Source: Caulobacter sp. 602-2 (GTDB lineage Bacteria; Pseudomonadota; Alphaproteobacteria; Caulobacterales; Caulobacteraceae). From it: 64,000 nt of DNA. This document shows, piece after piece, positions 37,162-45,785 of this stretch; the stretch's first letter is position 1, and each line of letters opens with the position of its first letter. The stretch covers positions 144,965-208,964 of the forward strand of contig NZ_JAAKGT010000008.1 in NCBI RefSeq assembly GCF_011043625.1. Direction: 5' to 3'. The translations under genes were made by a program, and so were the position numbers. Under the pieces are notes generated by a model. The model made no database searches and had not been told where the DNA came from. It was given only the letters and a program-made list of their open reading frames with translations.

Positions 37162-37217
37162 AGGTAAGGATTGAACCATACCTTCAAAGAGCTTTAGGTA
37201 AGGACATATCCTTACCT
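37162..37217. promoter_or_regulatory. AGGTAAGGA palindromes, candidate ArsR operator
   Basis: A perfect 9-base inverted repeat, AGGTAAGGA-N4-TCCTTACCT, spans 37196-37217. A second AGGTAAGGA lies at 37162-37170, followed by TACCTT at 37179-37184 as a degenerate partner. Both sit in the divergent gap between the ArsR gene and the ABM gene, the last ending 13 bases before the latter's start. Confidence 0.65.
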
Positions 37218-37229
37218 ATGAGGTTCGCC

Positions 37230-37577
37230 ATGTCCAACACCCCCTTTGGTCCGCCCCTGCCGGACGCCGACGAGACCGGCCCCTACGCCCTGGCGGGCTC
37301 GGCCCGCGCCCGTCCCGGCATGGCCGACCAGCTGGAGGCGCGACTGGTGTCGCTGGTGGCGCCGACGCGCCAGGAGGCGGGCTGTCTGGCCTATCACGTC
37401 CATCGCGACCGCGCCGATCGCGACCTCTTCGTCTTCTACGAGGCCTGGAGCGACCGGGCCGCGCTGATGCGGCATTTCGAGGAGCCCTACATCATCGGCT
37501 TCCTGGCCGACCGCGCCGACTATCTGGACGGCGAGCTCGACGTGCGCTGGCTGAGGATGAGCAGCCCCCTCGCCTAG
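37230..37577 (+). CDS. Antibiotic biosynthesis monooxygenase (ABM) domain protein
   Basis: The protein has 115 residues from an ATG at 37230 with GAGG upstream. An in-frame ATG at 37218 lies at the end of the palindrome and is less likely. It has the dimeric alpha/beta-barrel ABM pattern: ALAGSARARPGMADQLEARL, GCLAYHVHRDRADRDLFVFY and RHFEEPYIIGFLADRADYL. Relatives include YgiN-type quinol monooxygenases and haem-degrading enzymes. The divergent ArsR and shared operator suggest induction by a toxic small molecule. Confidence 0.87.
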   Translation: MSNTPFGPPLPDADETGPYALAGSARARPGMADQLEARLVSLVAPTRQEAGCLAYHVHRDRADRDLFVFYEAWSDRAALMRHFEEPYIIGFLADRADYLDGELDVRWLRMSSPLA

Positions 37578-37859
37578 CGATACGCACTGGGTGCAGCCGC
37601 GCACGATACATTCATAGATTGCAAAACTGATGAATTCTCCCGAAGGTGCCGGCGGCGCCTTCGGGGGGCGACCACCACGTCACGCCGGCGCCGGCGCGCC
37701 CGTTTCCGAACGGGCGGCCCGGCCGTCTCCCCCACAGCGCCACCCCGTCTTCGAGGTCGCCCGTCGCGCCCGAAAGACCCAGTAGCCAGTCCGCGTCCGC
37801 GTCCAGCCAACCGCGCGCGGTCCGTGTCGGCCGCCGCCCATCCGTGGAGGTACGACCCG

Positions 37860-38438
37860 ATGACCCTGACCACTCGCCGCTCCCTGATCGCCTCGGCGGT
37901 CGCCCTGGCCGCCGTCGCGGCCTCGCCCGCTTCCGGCGTCACCCAGCCGATCACCCCGCGGATCTCAGAGGCCGAGGTCATCGCCGCGGCGGAAGCCTGG
38001 GGCAAGGGCCTGGTGTCGATCTCGGTCGCCTATGACGGTAACGAGAACAACTTCGAGAAGGCCAAGGCCGTCGCCAGCGCCTTCATCGACAAGGCCTACG
38101 GCTATGACCTGGGTCCGGTGCTGTTCAAGCCGACGCTGACCCGCGAGCCCCAGACCTTCCGCAAGAACAAGGTCGGCGCCATGGCCTATTTCGTCGGCCA
38201 CGACAAAGCCTATCCCTATGACGACGGCTTCGCCCTGCTGCCGTGGCGCAGCGTGACCTACAAGCCGGTCGGCATCCAGATCAACGGCGCGGTCGCCAGC
38301 ACCATGGGCCGGCTGGAACTGCGCGACGCCGACGGCAATCCGACCGTGGTCGACAAGACCTGGGTGTTCAAGAAGGACGAGCGCGGCGCGCTGCGGATCA
38401 TCGTCCACCACTCCTCGCTGCCGTTCGTGGGCTACTAG
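37860..38438 (+). CDS. Exported SnoaL-like (NTF2-fold) protein
   Basis: The protein has 192 residues from an ATG at 37860 with GGAGG upstream. The N-terminus TTRRSLIASAVALAAVAASP may be a Tat or Sec signal. The mature part (AEVIAAAEAWGKGLVSISVA, FKPTLTREPQTFRKNKVGAM, VVDKTWVFKKDERGALRIIV) resembles secreted SnoaL/NTF2-type proteins often mislabelled as phosphoribosyl-AMP cyclohydrolase. The C-terminal HHSSLPFVGY is typical of that group. The function is unknown. It is a single gene followed by the first MITE-like element. Confidence 0.75.
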   Translation: MTLTTRRSLIASAVALAAVAASPASGVTQPITPRISEAEVIAAAEAWGKGLVSISVAYDGNENNFEKAKAVASAFIDKAYGYDLGPVLFKPTLTREPQTFRKNKVGAMAYFVGHDKAYPYDDGFALLPWRSVTYKPVGIQINGAVASTMGRLELRDADGNPTVVDKTWVFKKDERGALRIIVHHSSLPFVGY

Positions 38439-38442
38439 GGTC

Positions 38443-38646
38443 GGTACGCAATCGGCCGAGGGCGACAAGTCATCTGTTTCGGTAACTTATGGCGGTTGTC
38501 ATCCCGGCCGCAGCGCAGCGTAGCGTCGGGATCTCCCACAGTTCAGAACCTGCCGACGTGGGAGATCCCGGCTCTACGGTTCGCTGGCGCGCGCCTCCGG
38601 CCGGGAAGACACGCTTCTTTGCATGCCCGTTGAGTCCAGACCCCAG
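38443..38646. repeat. MITE-like palindromic element, copy 1
   Basis: About 204 bases that align end to end with 40628-40832: TACGCAATCGGCCGAGGGC at the left, the inner palindrome TCATCCCGGCCGCAGCGCAG with GGGATCTCCCAC/GTGGGAGATCCC, and GAAGACACGCTTCTTTGCAT near the right. The ends are more degenerate than in copy 2 and there is no clear flanking direct repeat. It carries no reading frame of its own. Confidence 0.8.
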
Positions 38647-38702
38647 GCGCCGACCGGCGCGCACGTTCCGCCGGGACCGCGCGCTGGATCCCCACCCACA
38701 CG

Positions 38703-38716
38703 TGACAACGCTGTCA
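38703..38716. promoter_or_regulatory. Candidate LacI-type operator of the GH9 gene
   Basis: TGACAACGCTGTCA has perfect 5-base arms (TGACA/TGTCA) around ACGC, with the central CG typical of LacI-family operators. It lies 67 bases before the start of the GH9 gene. A sugar-responsive LacI repressor would fit; none is encoded in the window. Confidence 0.5.
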
Positions 38717-38783
38717 GATATCGCCTAGGGTCTCGCCGGGACGCGCAAAGACGTCCATCTGTTTCGCGTCCCGGAGGAAGCCC

Positions 38784-40610
38784 TTGCCGCACCGTTCGAT
38801 GCCCGCCCTGCTGGCGGCGACCGCGCTGATCGCCCTCGCCTCGCCCAGCCTCGCGGCCGAACCGCTCGCCCCGATCCGCCTGAACCAGGTCGGCGTGCTG
38901 GAAAGCGCGGGCAAGCTGGCCGTGCTGCCGGAGGCCTCGACCGCGCCCCTGGCCTGGACGCTGGAGGACAAGGACGGCCACGTCATCGCCAAGGGCCAGA
39001 CCCGCGTGGTCGGTCCCGACGCGGCCTCGGGCGAAAGCCTGCATCAGATCGACTTCTCGGCCGCGCCGGCCGGTTACGGCTATCGCCTGAAGGTGGGCCA
39101 GCGGGCCAGCCGGCCGTTCGCGGTCGACGCCCATCCCTATGCGCGGCTGAAGCGCGACGCCCTGGCCTTCTTCTACCAGAACCGCAGCGGGATCGCGATC
39201 GAGGCCAGGAACGGCGACGATCCGAAACTGGCCCGCCCCGCGGCCCACGCGCCCGACCGCGCCACCTGCTTCAACGGCCAGGACCAGCGCGGCCAGGTCT
39301 GGGCCGGCTGCGGCTATGAGCTGAACGCCAGCAAGGGCTGGTACGACGCCGGCGACCACGGCAAGTACGTCGTCAACGGCGGCATCGCCGTCTGGACGCT
39401 GGTGAACTATCACGAGCGCCTGGCGGCCCGGGGCAAGACGCCCGACTTCGCCGACGGCGCCCAGCGCATTCCCGAGGCCGGCAACGGCGTCTCAGACCTG
39501 CTGGACGAAGCCCGCTGGGAGCTGGAGTTCCTGCTGCGCATGCAGGTTCCGCCAGGAACGACCATGGCCCTGCCGGTCGGCAAGCAGGGCCAGGGGCCGC
39601 TGGCGCTGACCGACGTCGACGCTTCGGGCATGGCCCACCAGAAGCTGACCGACGCCTACTGGACCGGGATCCCGACCGCCCCGCACGAGGATCCGGCGCC
39701 GCGCTACCTGTTCCACCCGACCACCGGCGCGACCCTGAACCTGGCGGCCGTCGCCGCCCAGTGCGCGCGGGTCTGGAAGGACGTCGACCCGGCCTTCTCA
39801 GCCCGCTGCCTGAAGGTCGCCCGCGCCGCTTTCGACGCGGCGCGGCGCAATCCGGAGATCTACGCCCACAGCCAGTTCAACGGCGGCGGCGGCTATGGCG
39901 ACGGCGAACTTTCCGACGAACTGTTCTGGGCGGCGGCCGAACTGTGGGCGACCACCGGCGAGGCGGCTTATGGCGAGGTCGTGCAGGCCTCGCCCTACAT
40001 GCCCGCCGCCGGCAAGGCGTCAGAGGCGCCCGGCTGGGGCTCGACCTCGACGCTGGGGGTGATCTCGCTGGCCCTGTCGGACAAGGTCCCGGCGTCGGTG
40101 CGCCAGGCCGCCCGCGCGGGCGTGACGACCGCCGCCGACAAGTACGCCGCCGAAGACCAGCAGGCCGGCTATCGCCTGCCGGACGCGGGGACGCGCTATG
40201 TGTGGGGCTCGAACGGCGTGATCATGAACCGCGCCATGGTGCTGGGCCTGGCCTACGACTTCACCGGCAAGGCCGCCTATCGCCAGGCCGCCGCCGACGC
40301 CATGGACTACGTGCTGGGCCGCAATCCGCTGGACCAGTCCTACGTCACTGGTTGGGGCGCGCGGCCGATGAAGCATCCGCACCACCGCTTCTGGGCGGGC
40401 AAGGGCAAGTACCCCGCCCCGCCGCCCGGCGTGATCTCGGGCGGCCCCAACAACACCGCGTTCAGCGACGACGTGGCCAGGAAGATGGAAGGCAAGTGCG
40501 CCGCCCAGACCTGCTGGACCGACAGCATCGACGCCTTCACCCAGAACGAGGTGGCGGTGAACTGGAACGCCCCGTTCTTCTGGGTCGCGGCGTTCCTGGA
40601 TGAAGGCTGA
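38784..40610 (+). CDS. GH9 family endoglucanase/beta-glucanase
   Basis: A 608-residue secreted enzyme. The TTG at 38784 is preferred over later ATGs because GGAGGAA lies 5 bases upstream. A signal peptide (about 1-25) is followed by a CelD-N immunoglobulin-like domain (about 28-120) and an alpha6/alpha6 GH9 catalytic domain. GWYDAGDHGKYV has the catalytic-base aspartates, HPHHR the substrate histidine and NEVAVNWNAPFFW the acid glutamate. GH9 enzymes hydrolyse beta-1,4-glucans such as cellulose. It stands alone between two copies of a palindromic element, downstream of a LacI-type site. Confidence 0.92.
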   Translation: MPHRSMPALLAATALIALASPSLAAEPLAPIRLNQVGVLESAGKLAVLPEASTAPLAWTLEDKDGHVIAKGQTRVVGPDAASGESLHQIDFSAAPAGYGYRLKVGQRASRPFAVDAHPYARLKRDALAFFYQNRSGIAIEARNGDDPKLARPAAHAPDRATCFNGQDQRGQVWAGCGYELNASKGWYDAGDHGKYVVNGGIAVWTLVNYHERLAARGKTPDFADGAQRIPEAGNGVSDLLDEARWELEFLLRMQVPPGTTMALPVGKQGQGPLALTDVDASGMAHQKLTDAYWTGIPTAPHEDPAPRYLFHPTTGATLNLAAVAAQCARVWKDVDPAFSARCLKVARAAFDAARRNPEIYAHSQFNGGGGYGDGELSDELFWAAAELWATTGEAAYGEVVQASPYMPAAGKASEAPGWGSTSTLGVISLALSDKVPASVRQAARAGVTTAADKYAAEDQQAGYRLPDAGTRYVWGSNGVIMNRAMVLGLAYDFTGKAAYRQAAADAMDYVLGRNPLDQSYVTGWGARPMKHPHHRFWAGKGKYPAPPPGVISGGPNNTAFSDDVARKMEGKCAAQTCWTDSIDAFTQNEVAVNWNAPFFWVAAFLDEG

Positions 40611-40627
40611 GGCGGCGGCCTAGCGAC

Positions 40628-40832
40628 GGTACTCAATTGGCCGAGGGCAATGAGTTATCTGTTTCAATAGCTTATAGCAGTTGTCATCCCGGCCGCAGCG
40701 CAGCGGAGCGCCGGGATCTCCCACAGTTTTCGAACCTGCCAACGTGGGAGATCCCGGCTCTACGGATCGCTGACGCGCTCCTCCGGCCGGGAAGACACGT
40801 TTCTTTGCACGCCAATTGAGGCCAGACCCTAG
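40628..40832. mobile_element. MITE-like palindromic element, copy 2, with terminal repeats
   Basis: The element is bounded by CTCAATTGGC (40632-40641) and its exact reverse complement GCCAATTGAG (40811-40820). An 11-base direct repeat, CCTAGCGACGG, flanks it at 40619-40629 and 40828-40838, like a target-site duplication. The interior holds long palindromes (GGGATCTCCCAC/GTGGGAGATCCC) and no open frame. The right flank includes the stop codon of the DUF6491-like gene. Copy 1 lies 2.2 kb away in the same orientation. Confidence 0.7.
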
Positions 40833-41257
40833 CGACGGCTGGCCGTGGACAGCGCCTTGATCTCGCCGGAGCTGAGGCGACGCACCTCGGACACGCGGCA
40901 ATGCTGCGGACCGGCCGCGGTCTTGGCGACGACGTCGGCCATCTCGCCGGGGCAGACCAGGTCGCTGCCGCTGGAGCGGACGTTGATCTTCTCGGCGGCG
41001 TTCAGGCCGTCGCAGTCGCTGGCCAGGCTCAGCTGATAGATGCCCTGGGTCGACTGGACATAGACCGTCTTGGCGCCGGCGCGGTTGGCCCCGGCGATCA
41101 CCGCGCCGTTGAAGCACTGGCGGGCGTTGTCGCGCGGCAGCATGCTCGAATAGGCGGCTTGCTGGGCGGCGTGGTCGAAGACCTGGCCATTGTCGGCCAG
41201 GGCGGGCGCGGCGCCGAGAACCAGGGCGGCGCAGGCGATGAAGGACGCGGACTTCAT
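40829..41257 (-). CDS. Secreted DUF6491-like protein
   Basis: A 142-residue protein with a signal peptide (about 1-21, GAAPALADN). The mature part has four cysteines (RQCFNG, SDCDG, LVCPGE, QHCRVSEVRRL) that could form two disulfides in the periplasm. The C-terminal CRVSEVRRLSSGEIKAL is typical of a group of small exported alphaproteobacterial proteins labelled DUF6491. The function is unknown. The stop codon lies in the direct repeat at the edge of the MITE-like element, so that element inserted at or just past the gene end. Confidence 0.75.
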   Translation of the reverse strand: MKSASFIACAALVLGAAPALADNGQVFDHAAQQAAYSSMLPRDNARQCFNGAVIAGANRAGAKTVYVQSTQGIYQLSLASDCDGLNAAEKINVRSSGSDLVCPGEMADVVAKTAAGPQHCRVSEVRRLSSGEIKALSTASRR

Positions 41258-41324
41258 GGGCGGACCTCGCGACTGTCTTTTCAGTTGCGACGATAGCTCA
41301 GCCTCGACCGTTGCGAAAGCGGGC

Positions 41325-41732
41325 TCAGCCTTGTGCGGCCGGCTCCAGTTCGGCCTGCTCGGCGCACGAACAGATCCGGGCGTTGAACAGGTGGACGCCG
41401 GCCAGCGCCAGCCCGCCCAGGCTGGTCAGGGCGGCTTCGGCCCAGTCGGCCATCGGCGCGAAGGCGCCGGCCGCCATCAGCGACAGGCCGGCGGCCGCCA
41501 GGGCCACCATGCCCGGCCGACGCCAGTTGCCCGAACGCGCCAGGGCGAAGACCGAGATCGGCGCGGCCATGGCCAGGAACAGCGGGTGCAGCCACTCGGC
41601 GTGCGACAGGTTCGCCGCCAGCGGCAGCAGGGCGGCCATGGCCGGAACGGCCAGGCAGTGCACCAGGCAGAGCCCCGAAAGGCCGATCGCAGCGCCGTCT
41701 AGACCCCGTTGCAGGTGGGTGTGGCGGGCCAT
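41325..41732 (-). CDS. MerC-domain membrane protein
   Basis: A 135-residue inner-membrane protein with four helices. The first contains LCLVHCLAVPAMAALLP, the Cys-x-x-x-Cys pair typical of the MerC family, and a second pair (RICSCAEQ) lies near the C-terminus. MerC moves Hg2+ in mercury operons, but MerC-domain proteins outside mer loci are often linked to zinc or other metals. No merA, merP or merR is nearby. A TGTTAT-N3-ATAACA palindrome upstream resembles a Zur box. Confidence 0.85.
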   Translation of the reverse strand: MARHTHLQRGLDGAAIGLSGLCLVHCLAVPAMAALLPLAANLSHAEWLHPLFLAMAAPISVFALARSGNWRRPGMVALAAAGLSLMAAGAFAPMADWAEAALTSLGGLALAGVHLFNARICSCAEQAELEPAAQG

Positions 41733-41769
41733 GGGGTACTCCGGTAGCGAACGGTCGGGGCGACTTAGA

Positions 41770-41784
41770 TGTTATTACATAACA
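41770..41784. promoter_or_regulatory. Zur-like palindrome before MerC-domain gene
   Basis: TGTTATTACATAACA has perfect 6-base arms (TGTTAT/ATAACA) around a 3-base spacer, 37 bases before the MerC start. AT-rich arms of this sequence are like Zur-family boxes. Binding is inferred. Confidence 0.45.
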
Positions 41785-41835
41785 CTCAATCAAGAGGGCG
41801 AGGCTGAATTTTGTCGGCGACGGTGTCGCACCCCC

Positions 41836-41938
41836 TCCCCCTCAGTCGCTCCGCGACAGCTCCCCCAGAAGGGGAGCATCTGGGCGCGATAGATCCTCCC
41901 CCACAGGGGGAGGTGGCCCGGAGGGCCGGAGGGGGCCC
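41836..41938. repeat. Dispersed palindromic repeat, copy F
   Basis: CCCCTCAGTCGCTCCGCGAC and AGCTCCCCCAGAAGGGGAGC are followed by ATCCTCCCCCACAGGGGGAG and GTGGCCCGGAGGGCCGGAGG, the same order as copy E. It lies in the divergent gap between the MerC gene and the catalase. Confidence 0.8.
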
Positions 41939-42030
41939 CGGCTTGCACCTTCTGAACGACGCGATCGTTCAAGCCCCCGACCGGCGCCATCGGCGAGGCT
42001 CGCCGCCACGCAACGCCCCCGGAGACCGCC

Positions 42031-43494
42031 ATGTCGGACGCCCGTTTTTCCCGCGCCAACGGCGCGCCCGTGCAGGACAACGTCAACATCGAGACCGCCG
42101 GCCCGCGCGGTCCGGCCCTGCTGCAGGACATCTGGCTGCTCGAGAAGCTGGCCCATTTCGACCGCGAGGTGATCCCCGAGCGGCGGATGCACGCCAAGGG
42201 CTCGGGCGCCTACGGGACCTTCACGGTGACCGGCGACATCACCCGCTTCACCAAGGCCAGGCTGTTCTCGGAGGTGGGCAAGGAGACGCCGGTGTTCCTG
42301 CGCTTCTCGACCGTGGCCGGCGAGCGCGGGGCGGCCGACGCCGAGCGCGACATCCGCGGCTTCGCGGTGAAGTTCTACACCGAGGAGGGCAACTGGGACC
42401 TCGTCGGCAACAACACCCCGGTGTTCTTCTTCCGCGACCCTCTGCGCTTCCCCGACCTCAACCACGCGGTCAAGCGCGACCCGCGCACGGGCATGCGCAG
42501 CGCCCAGAACAACTGGGACTTCTGGACCCTGCTGCCCGAGGCCCTGCACCAGGTGACGATCGTGATGAGCGAGCGCGGCCTGCCGCGCGGCTATCGCCAC
42601 ATGCACGGCTTCGGCAGCCACACCTTCAGCTTCCTCGACGCCGCCAACGAGCGAACCTGGGTGAAATTCCACTTCCGCAGCCAGCAGCCGATCGAGAACC
42701 TGACCGACGGCGAGGCCGAGGTGCTGGTCGGCAAGGACCGCGAAAGCAGCCAGCGCGACCTGTTCGAGGCCATCGAGCGCGGCGAGTTCCCGCGCTGGAC
42801 GCTCTACGTCCAGATCATGACCGACGCCCAGGCCAAGGCCTTCCGCTTCAACCCGTTCGACCTGACCAAGGTCTGGCCCAAGGGCGAGTTCCCGCTGATC
42901 GAGGCGGGCGTGCTGGAGCTGAACCGCAATCCGCAGAACGTCTTCGCCGAGGTCGAGCAGGCCGCCTTCACCCCGGCCAACATCGTGCCGGGCATCGGCT
43001 TCTCGCCCGACAAGATGCTGCAGGCGCGACTGTTCTCGTACGGCGACGCCCAGCGCTACCGGCTGGGGGTGAACCACGTGCACATCCCGGTGAACGCGCC
43101 CAAGTGCCCCTATCACAGCTATCACCGCGACGGGGCGATGCGGGTCGACGGCAATCTGGGCGCCACCCCGACCTACTGGCCCAACAGCCGCGGCGAATGG
43201 ATCGACCATCCGCACATGGCCGAGCCGCCGCTGGCGATCGAGGGCGCGGCCGCCCACTGGGATCACCGCGTCGACGACGACCACTACCAGCAGCCGGGCG
43301 ACCTGTTCCGGCTGATGGACGCGAGCCAGAAGCAGGCCCTGTTCGACAACACCGCCCGCTCGCTGGGCGGCGCCAGCCTCGACGTGCAGCAGCGGCACGT
43401 CGCCAATTGCAGCAAGGCCGATCCGGCCTACGGCGCGGGCGTGGCCGAGGCCCTGGCCCGGCTGGCCCCGCCCCAGACGGCCGCCGCCGAGTAG
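42031..43494 (+). CDS. Monofunctional haem catalase (small-subunit, clade 3)
   Basis: A 487-residue enzyme that breaks hydrogen peroxide into water and oxygen. It has the distal histidine H54 in [12 protein letters not shown], the asparagine in [12 protein letters not shown], the NADPH-region sequence [20 protein letters not shown] and the proximal haem tyrosine in [14 protein letters not shown]. The length of about 490 residues is typical of clade 3, and the start [17 protein letters not shown] fits the family. No OxyR site or gene is adjacent. A shared terminator separates it from efp. Confidence 0.94.
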   Translation: MSDARFSRANGAPVQDNVNIETAGPRGPALLQDIWLLEKLAHFDREVIPERRMHAKGSGAYGTFTVTGDITRFTKARLFSEVGKETPVFLRFSTVAGERGAADAERDIRGFAVKFYTEEGNWDLVGNNTPVFFFRDPLRFPDLNHAVKRDPRTGMRSAQNNWDFWTLLPEALHQVTIVMSERGLPRGYRHMHGFGSHTFSFLDAANERTWVKFHFRSQQPIENLTDGEAEVLVGKDRESSQRDLFEAIERGEFPRWTLYVQIMTDAQAKAFRFNPFDLTKVWPKGEFPLIEAGVLELNRNPQNVFAEVEQAAFTPANIVPGIGFSPDKMLQARLFSYGDAQRYRLGVNHVHIPVNAPKCPYHSYHRDGAMRVDGNLGATPTYWPNSRGEWIDHPHMAEPPLAIEGAAAHWDHRVDDDHYQQPGDLFRLMDASQKQALFDNTARSLGGASLDVQQRHVANCSKADPAYGAGVAEALARLAPPQTAAAE

Positions 43495-43522
43495 CGGCCG
43501 CGCCAGGGCGGCGACCAAGAAA

Positions 43523-43552
43523 AACCCCGGCGGCCTTTCGGTCGCCGGGGTT
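43523..43552. terminator. Bidirectional terminator between catalase and efp
   Basis: AACCCCGGCG (43523-43532) pairs with CGCCGGGGTT (43543-43552), extended by CC/GG around TTTC. The plus side continues TTCTTC and the minus side has a TTTTTC run, so it can end both convergent transcripts. Confidence 0.85.
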
Positions 43553-43582
43553 CTTCAATTTCGAACGTGTCGAGAAGGACGA

Positions 43583-44149
43583 TCAGTCCTTGGCGCGTTC
43601 CATGTACGAGTTGTCCTCGGTCAGGATCACGACCCGGGTGCCGGTGGTGATGTACGGCGGGACCGTGGTCTTGATGCCGTTGCTGAGGATGGCCGGCTTG
43701 TACGACGAGCTGGCGGTCTGGCCCTTCACCGACGGTTCGGTCTCGACCACTTCCAGCACCACGGTGCGCGGCAGGTCGATGGCGATCGGCACGTCGTCGT
43801 GGGTCGACAGGATCACGGTCATGCCGTCCTGCAGATAGGCCGCGGCGTCGCCGATCACGTCCGGGGTGGCCACGACCTGGTCGTAGGTTTCCGGGTTCAT
43901 GAAGTGATAGCCGTCGCCGTCCTGGTACAGGAAGGTGTGGTTGCGGTCGTCGACGAAGGCGCGCTCGACCTGCTCGGTGGTGCGGTAGCGTTCCGACACC
44001 TTCACGCCGTCGCTGATGCGGCGCATGTTGAGCTGGGTCACCGGGGTGCCCTTGCCGGGGTGGATGTTGTCGACGGTCAGGACGACATAGAGCTTGCCGT
44101 CCATGTCGACGACGGCGCCCTTGCGGAGCGAGCTGGCGGCTACCTTCAC
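43583..44149 (-). CDS. efp: Elongation factor P
   Basis: The protein has 188 residues from a GTG at 44149 ([19 protein letters not shown]) with AAGGA upstream; the length and start match EF-P. All three beta-barrel domains are present. The loop HPGKGTP has the lysine (K33) that is beta-lysylated in gamma- and many alphaproteobacteria. EF-P relieves ribosome stalling at polyproline. The gene is divergent from epmA, and epmB is 3.5 kb away. A longer open frame upstream of the GTG runs into the epmA leader and is not used. Confidence 0.96.
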   Translation of the reverse strand: MKVAASSLRKGAVVDMDGKLYVVLTVDNIHPGKGTPVTQLNMRRISDGVKVSERYRTTEQVERAFVDDRNHTFLYQDGDGYHFMNPETYDQVVATPDVIGDAAAYLQDGMTVILSTHDDVPIAIDLPRTVVLEVVETEPSVKGQTASSSYKPAILSNGIKTTVPPYITTGTRVVILTEDNSYMERAKD

Positions 44150-44287
44150 GTGAGAGTCCTTGAAGATCGGGCGACGGCGCGGATGAACGCGCGCGCGTGT
44201 ATTGCAGATGAATCCGTGTGCCCCTCTATAGCGAACGGGGCTAGATCGCCAGCCCTTCCGTCGTTTCGCCCCTTCCAGAGGCCCCAA

Positions 44288-45340
44288 GTGTCAGCCCCCA
44301 CGCCTTCTCCCTGGTGGAGCCCCGGCAAGCACCAGGACCGCCGCCCCTTCCTGCTGGCCCGCAACCGGATCACCGCGGCGGTGCGCGACTGGTTCGCGGC
44401 CCGCGACTTCCTGGAGATCGACGCGGCCTGCCTCCAGGTCTCGCCCGGCAACGAGGCGCACCTGCACGCCTTCTCGACGCAGGCCGTCTCGCTGTCGGGC
44501 GAGCGCGCCGAGCTGCACCTGCACACCTCGCCGGAATTCGCCTGTAAGAAGCTGCTGGCGGCGGGCGAGCAGCGGATCTTCAGCCTGGGCAAGGTGTGGC
44601 GGAACCGGGAGCGCGGCCCCCTGCACCATCCGGAATTCACGATGCTGGAGTGGTACCGGGTCGGCGAGCCCTACGAGACCCTGATGGACGACTGCGCCGC
44701 CCTGCTGGCCCTGGCGGCGCGGACGGCCGGGACGACGCTGTTCAGCTTCCGGGGCTTGGACTGCGATCCCTTCGCCGCGCCCGAACGGCTGACGGTGGCC
44801 GACGCCTTCATGCGCCACGCCGGCGTCGACCTGCTGGGCAGCCTGGGCGAAGGCGGACAGACCGACCGCGACGCCCTGGCGGCCTCGGCCACGGCGGCGG
44901 GCGTCCGCGTCTCGGCCGACGACACCTGGGCAGACGTGTTCAGCCGCGTCATCGTCGAGAAGGTCGAGCCCAATCTCGGGATCGGCCGTCCCACCGTGCT
45001 GTGCGAGTACCCCACGGCCGAGGCGGCCCTGGCGCGCCCGAAGCCCGGCGATCCGCGCGTGGCCGAACGCTTCGAGCTCTATGCCTGCGGGGTCGAGCTG
45101 GCCAACGCTTTTGGCGAACTCACCGACGCGGCCGAACAGCGCCGCCGGTTCGTCGCCGAGATGGACGAGAAGCAGCGCGTCTATGGCGAGCGCTATCCCA
45201 TCGACGACGACTTCCTGGCCGCCCTGGAGCACATGCCGGCCGCCGCCGGCTCGGCCCTGGGCTTCGACCGCTTGGCGCTGTTGGCCACCGGCGCGCGGCG
45301 CATCGACGAGGTGCTGTGGGTTCCGGTGGCGGAGGTTTGA
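44288..45340 (+). CDS. epmA: EF-P--(R)-beta-lysine ligase EpmA
   Basis: The protein has 350 residues from a GTG at 44288 ([20 protein letters not shown]). It has a class II lysyl-tRNA synthetase-like catalytic core without the anticodon-binding domain: [60 protein letters not shown] and the C-terminal [16 protein letters not shown]. EpmA (GenX/PoxA) attaches (R)-beta-lysine to EF-P. It is divergent from its target gene efp. A small exported-protein gene follows at 45345. Confidence 0.95.
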   Translation: MSAPTPSPWWSPGKHQDRRPFLLARNRITAAVRDWFAARDFLEIDAACLQVSPGNEAHLHAFSTQAVSLSGERAELHLHTSPEFACKKLLAAGEQRIFSLGKVWRNRERGPLHHPEFTMLEWYRVGEPYETLMDDCAALLALAARTAGTTLFSFRGLDCDPFAAPERLTVADAFMRHAGVDLLGSLGEGGQTDRDALAASATAAGVRVSADDTWADVFSRVIVEKVEPNLGIGRPTVLCEYPTAEAALARPKPGDPRVAERFELYACGVELANAFGELTDAAEQRRRFVAEMDEKQRVYGERYPIDDDFLAALEHMPAAAGSALGFDRLALLATGARRIDEVLWVPVAEV

Positions 45341-45344
45341 CGTG

Positions 45345-45716
45345 ATGCAACGACGCGTGTTGATCGCGCTCGCCCTGATCGCCGTCGTGGCCCAGGCCTG
45401 CGGCCCCGACGCCCAGGATCGACGGCGGGCGCAGGCGCGCGAGGCCGTTCGCGCCGCGGGCTTTGCCGACGCCCAGTTCCAGCGTGGCCAATCCCCCACC
45501 CAGCTTAGCCTCTGCAAGGTGGGCCAGACCCGCAACCGCGGCTGGGCCTTCCACTGGCGGACGGAAGAGGCCTCGGGCCTGTACTGCGCCCGCGACGACG
45601 GAAGGCCCGACGAGATCCTTCTGCTCGAAGGCGCCCGGCCGGCCGCCCCGGCGGGCGGGATACCGGTCGTCGAGGCCTCGGCCGCCGCGCGAAGCCTGGC
45701 CAGGACCGTGCGCTGA
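45345..45716 (+). CDS. Hypothetical exported protein
   Basis: The protein has 123 residues from an ATG at 45345 with GGAGG upstream, 4 bases after the epmA stop. A hydrophobic N-terminus (MQRRVLIALALIAVVAQACG) could be a signal peptide with a poor lipobox (AQAC). The rest has two further cysteines (SLCKVG, LYCARD) that may pair. No family is recognised. The tight spacing suggests co-transcription with epmA, although no functional link is known. Confidence 0.7.
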   Translation: MQRRVLIALALIAVVAQACGPDAQDRRRAQAREAVRAAGFADAQFQRGQSPTQLSLCKVGQTRNRGWAFHWRTEEASGLYCARDDGRPDEILLLEGARPAAPAGGIPVVEASAAARSLARTVR

Positions 45717-45785
45717 CGCGCTGTCGACAGATCGTCGTTCTCCTGCGCTAGTTTCCCCAAGGGAAACATGTCCAGGGAGGACGCC

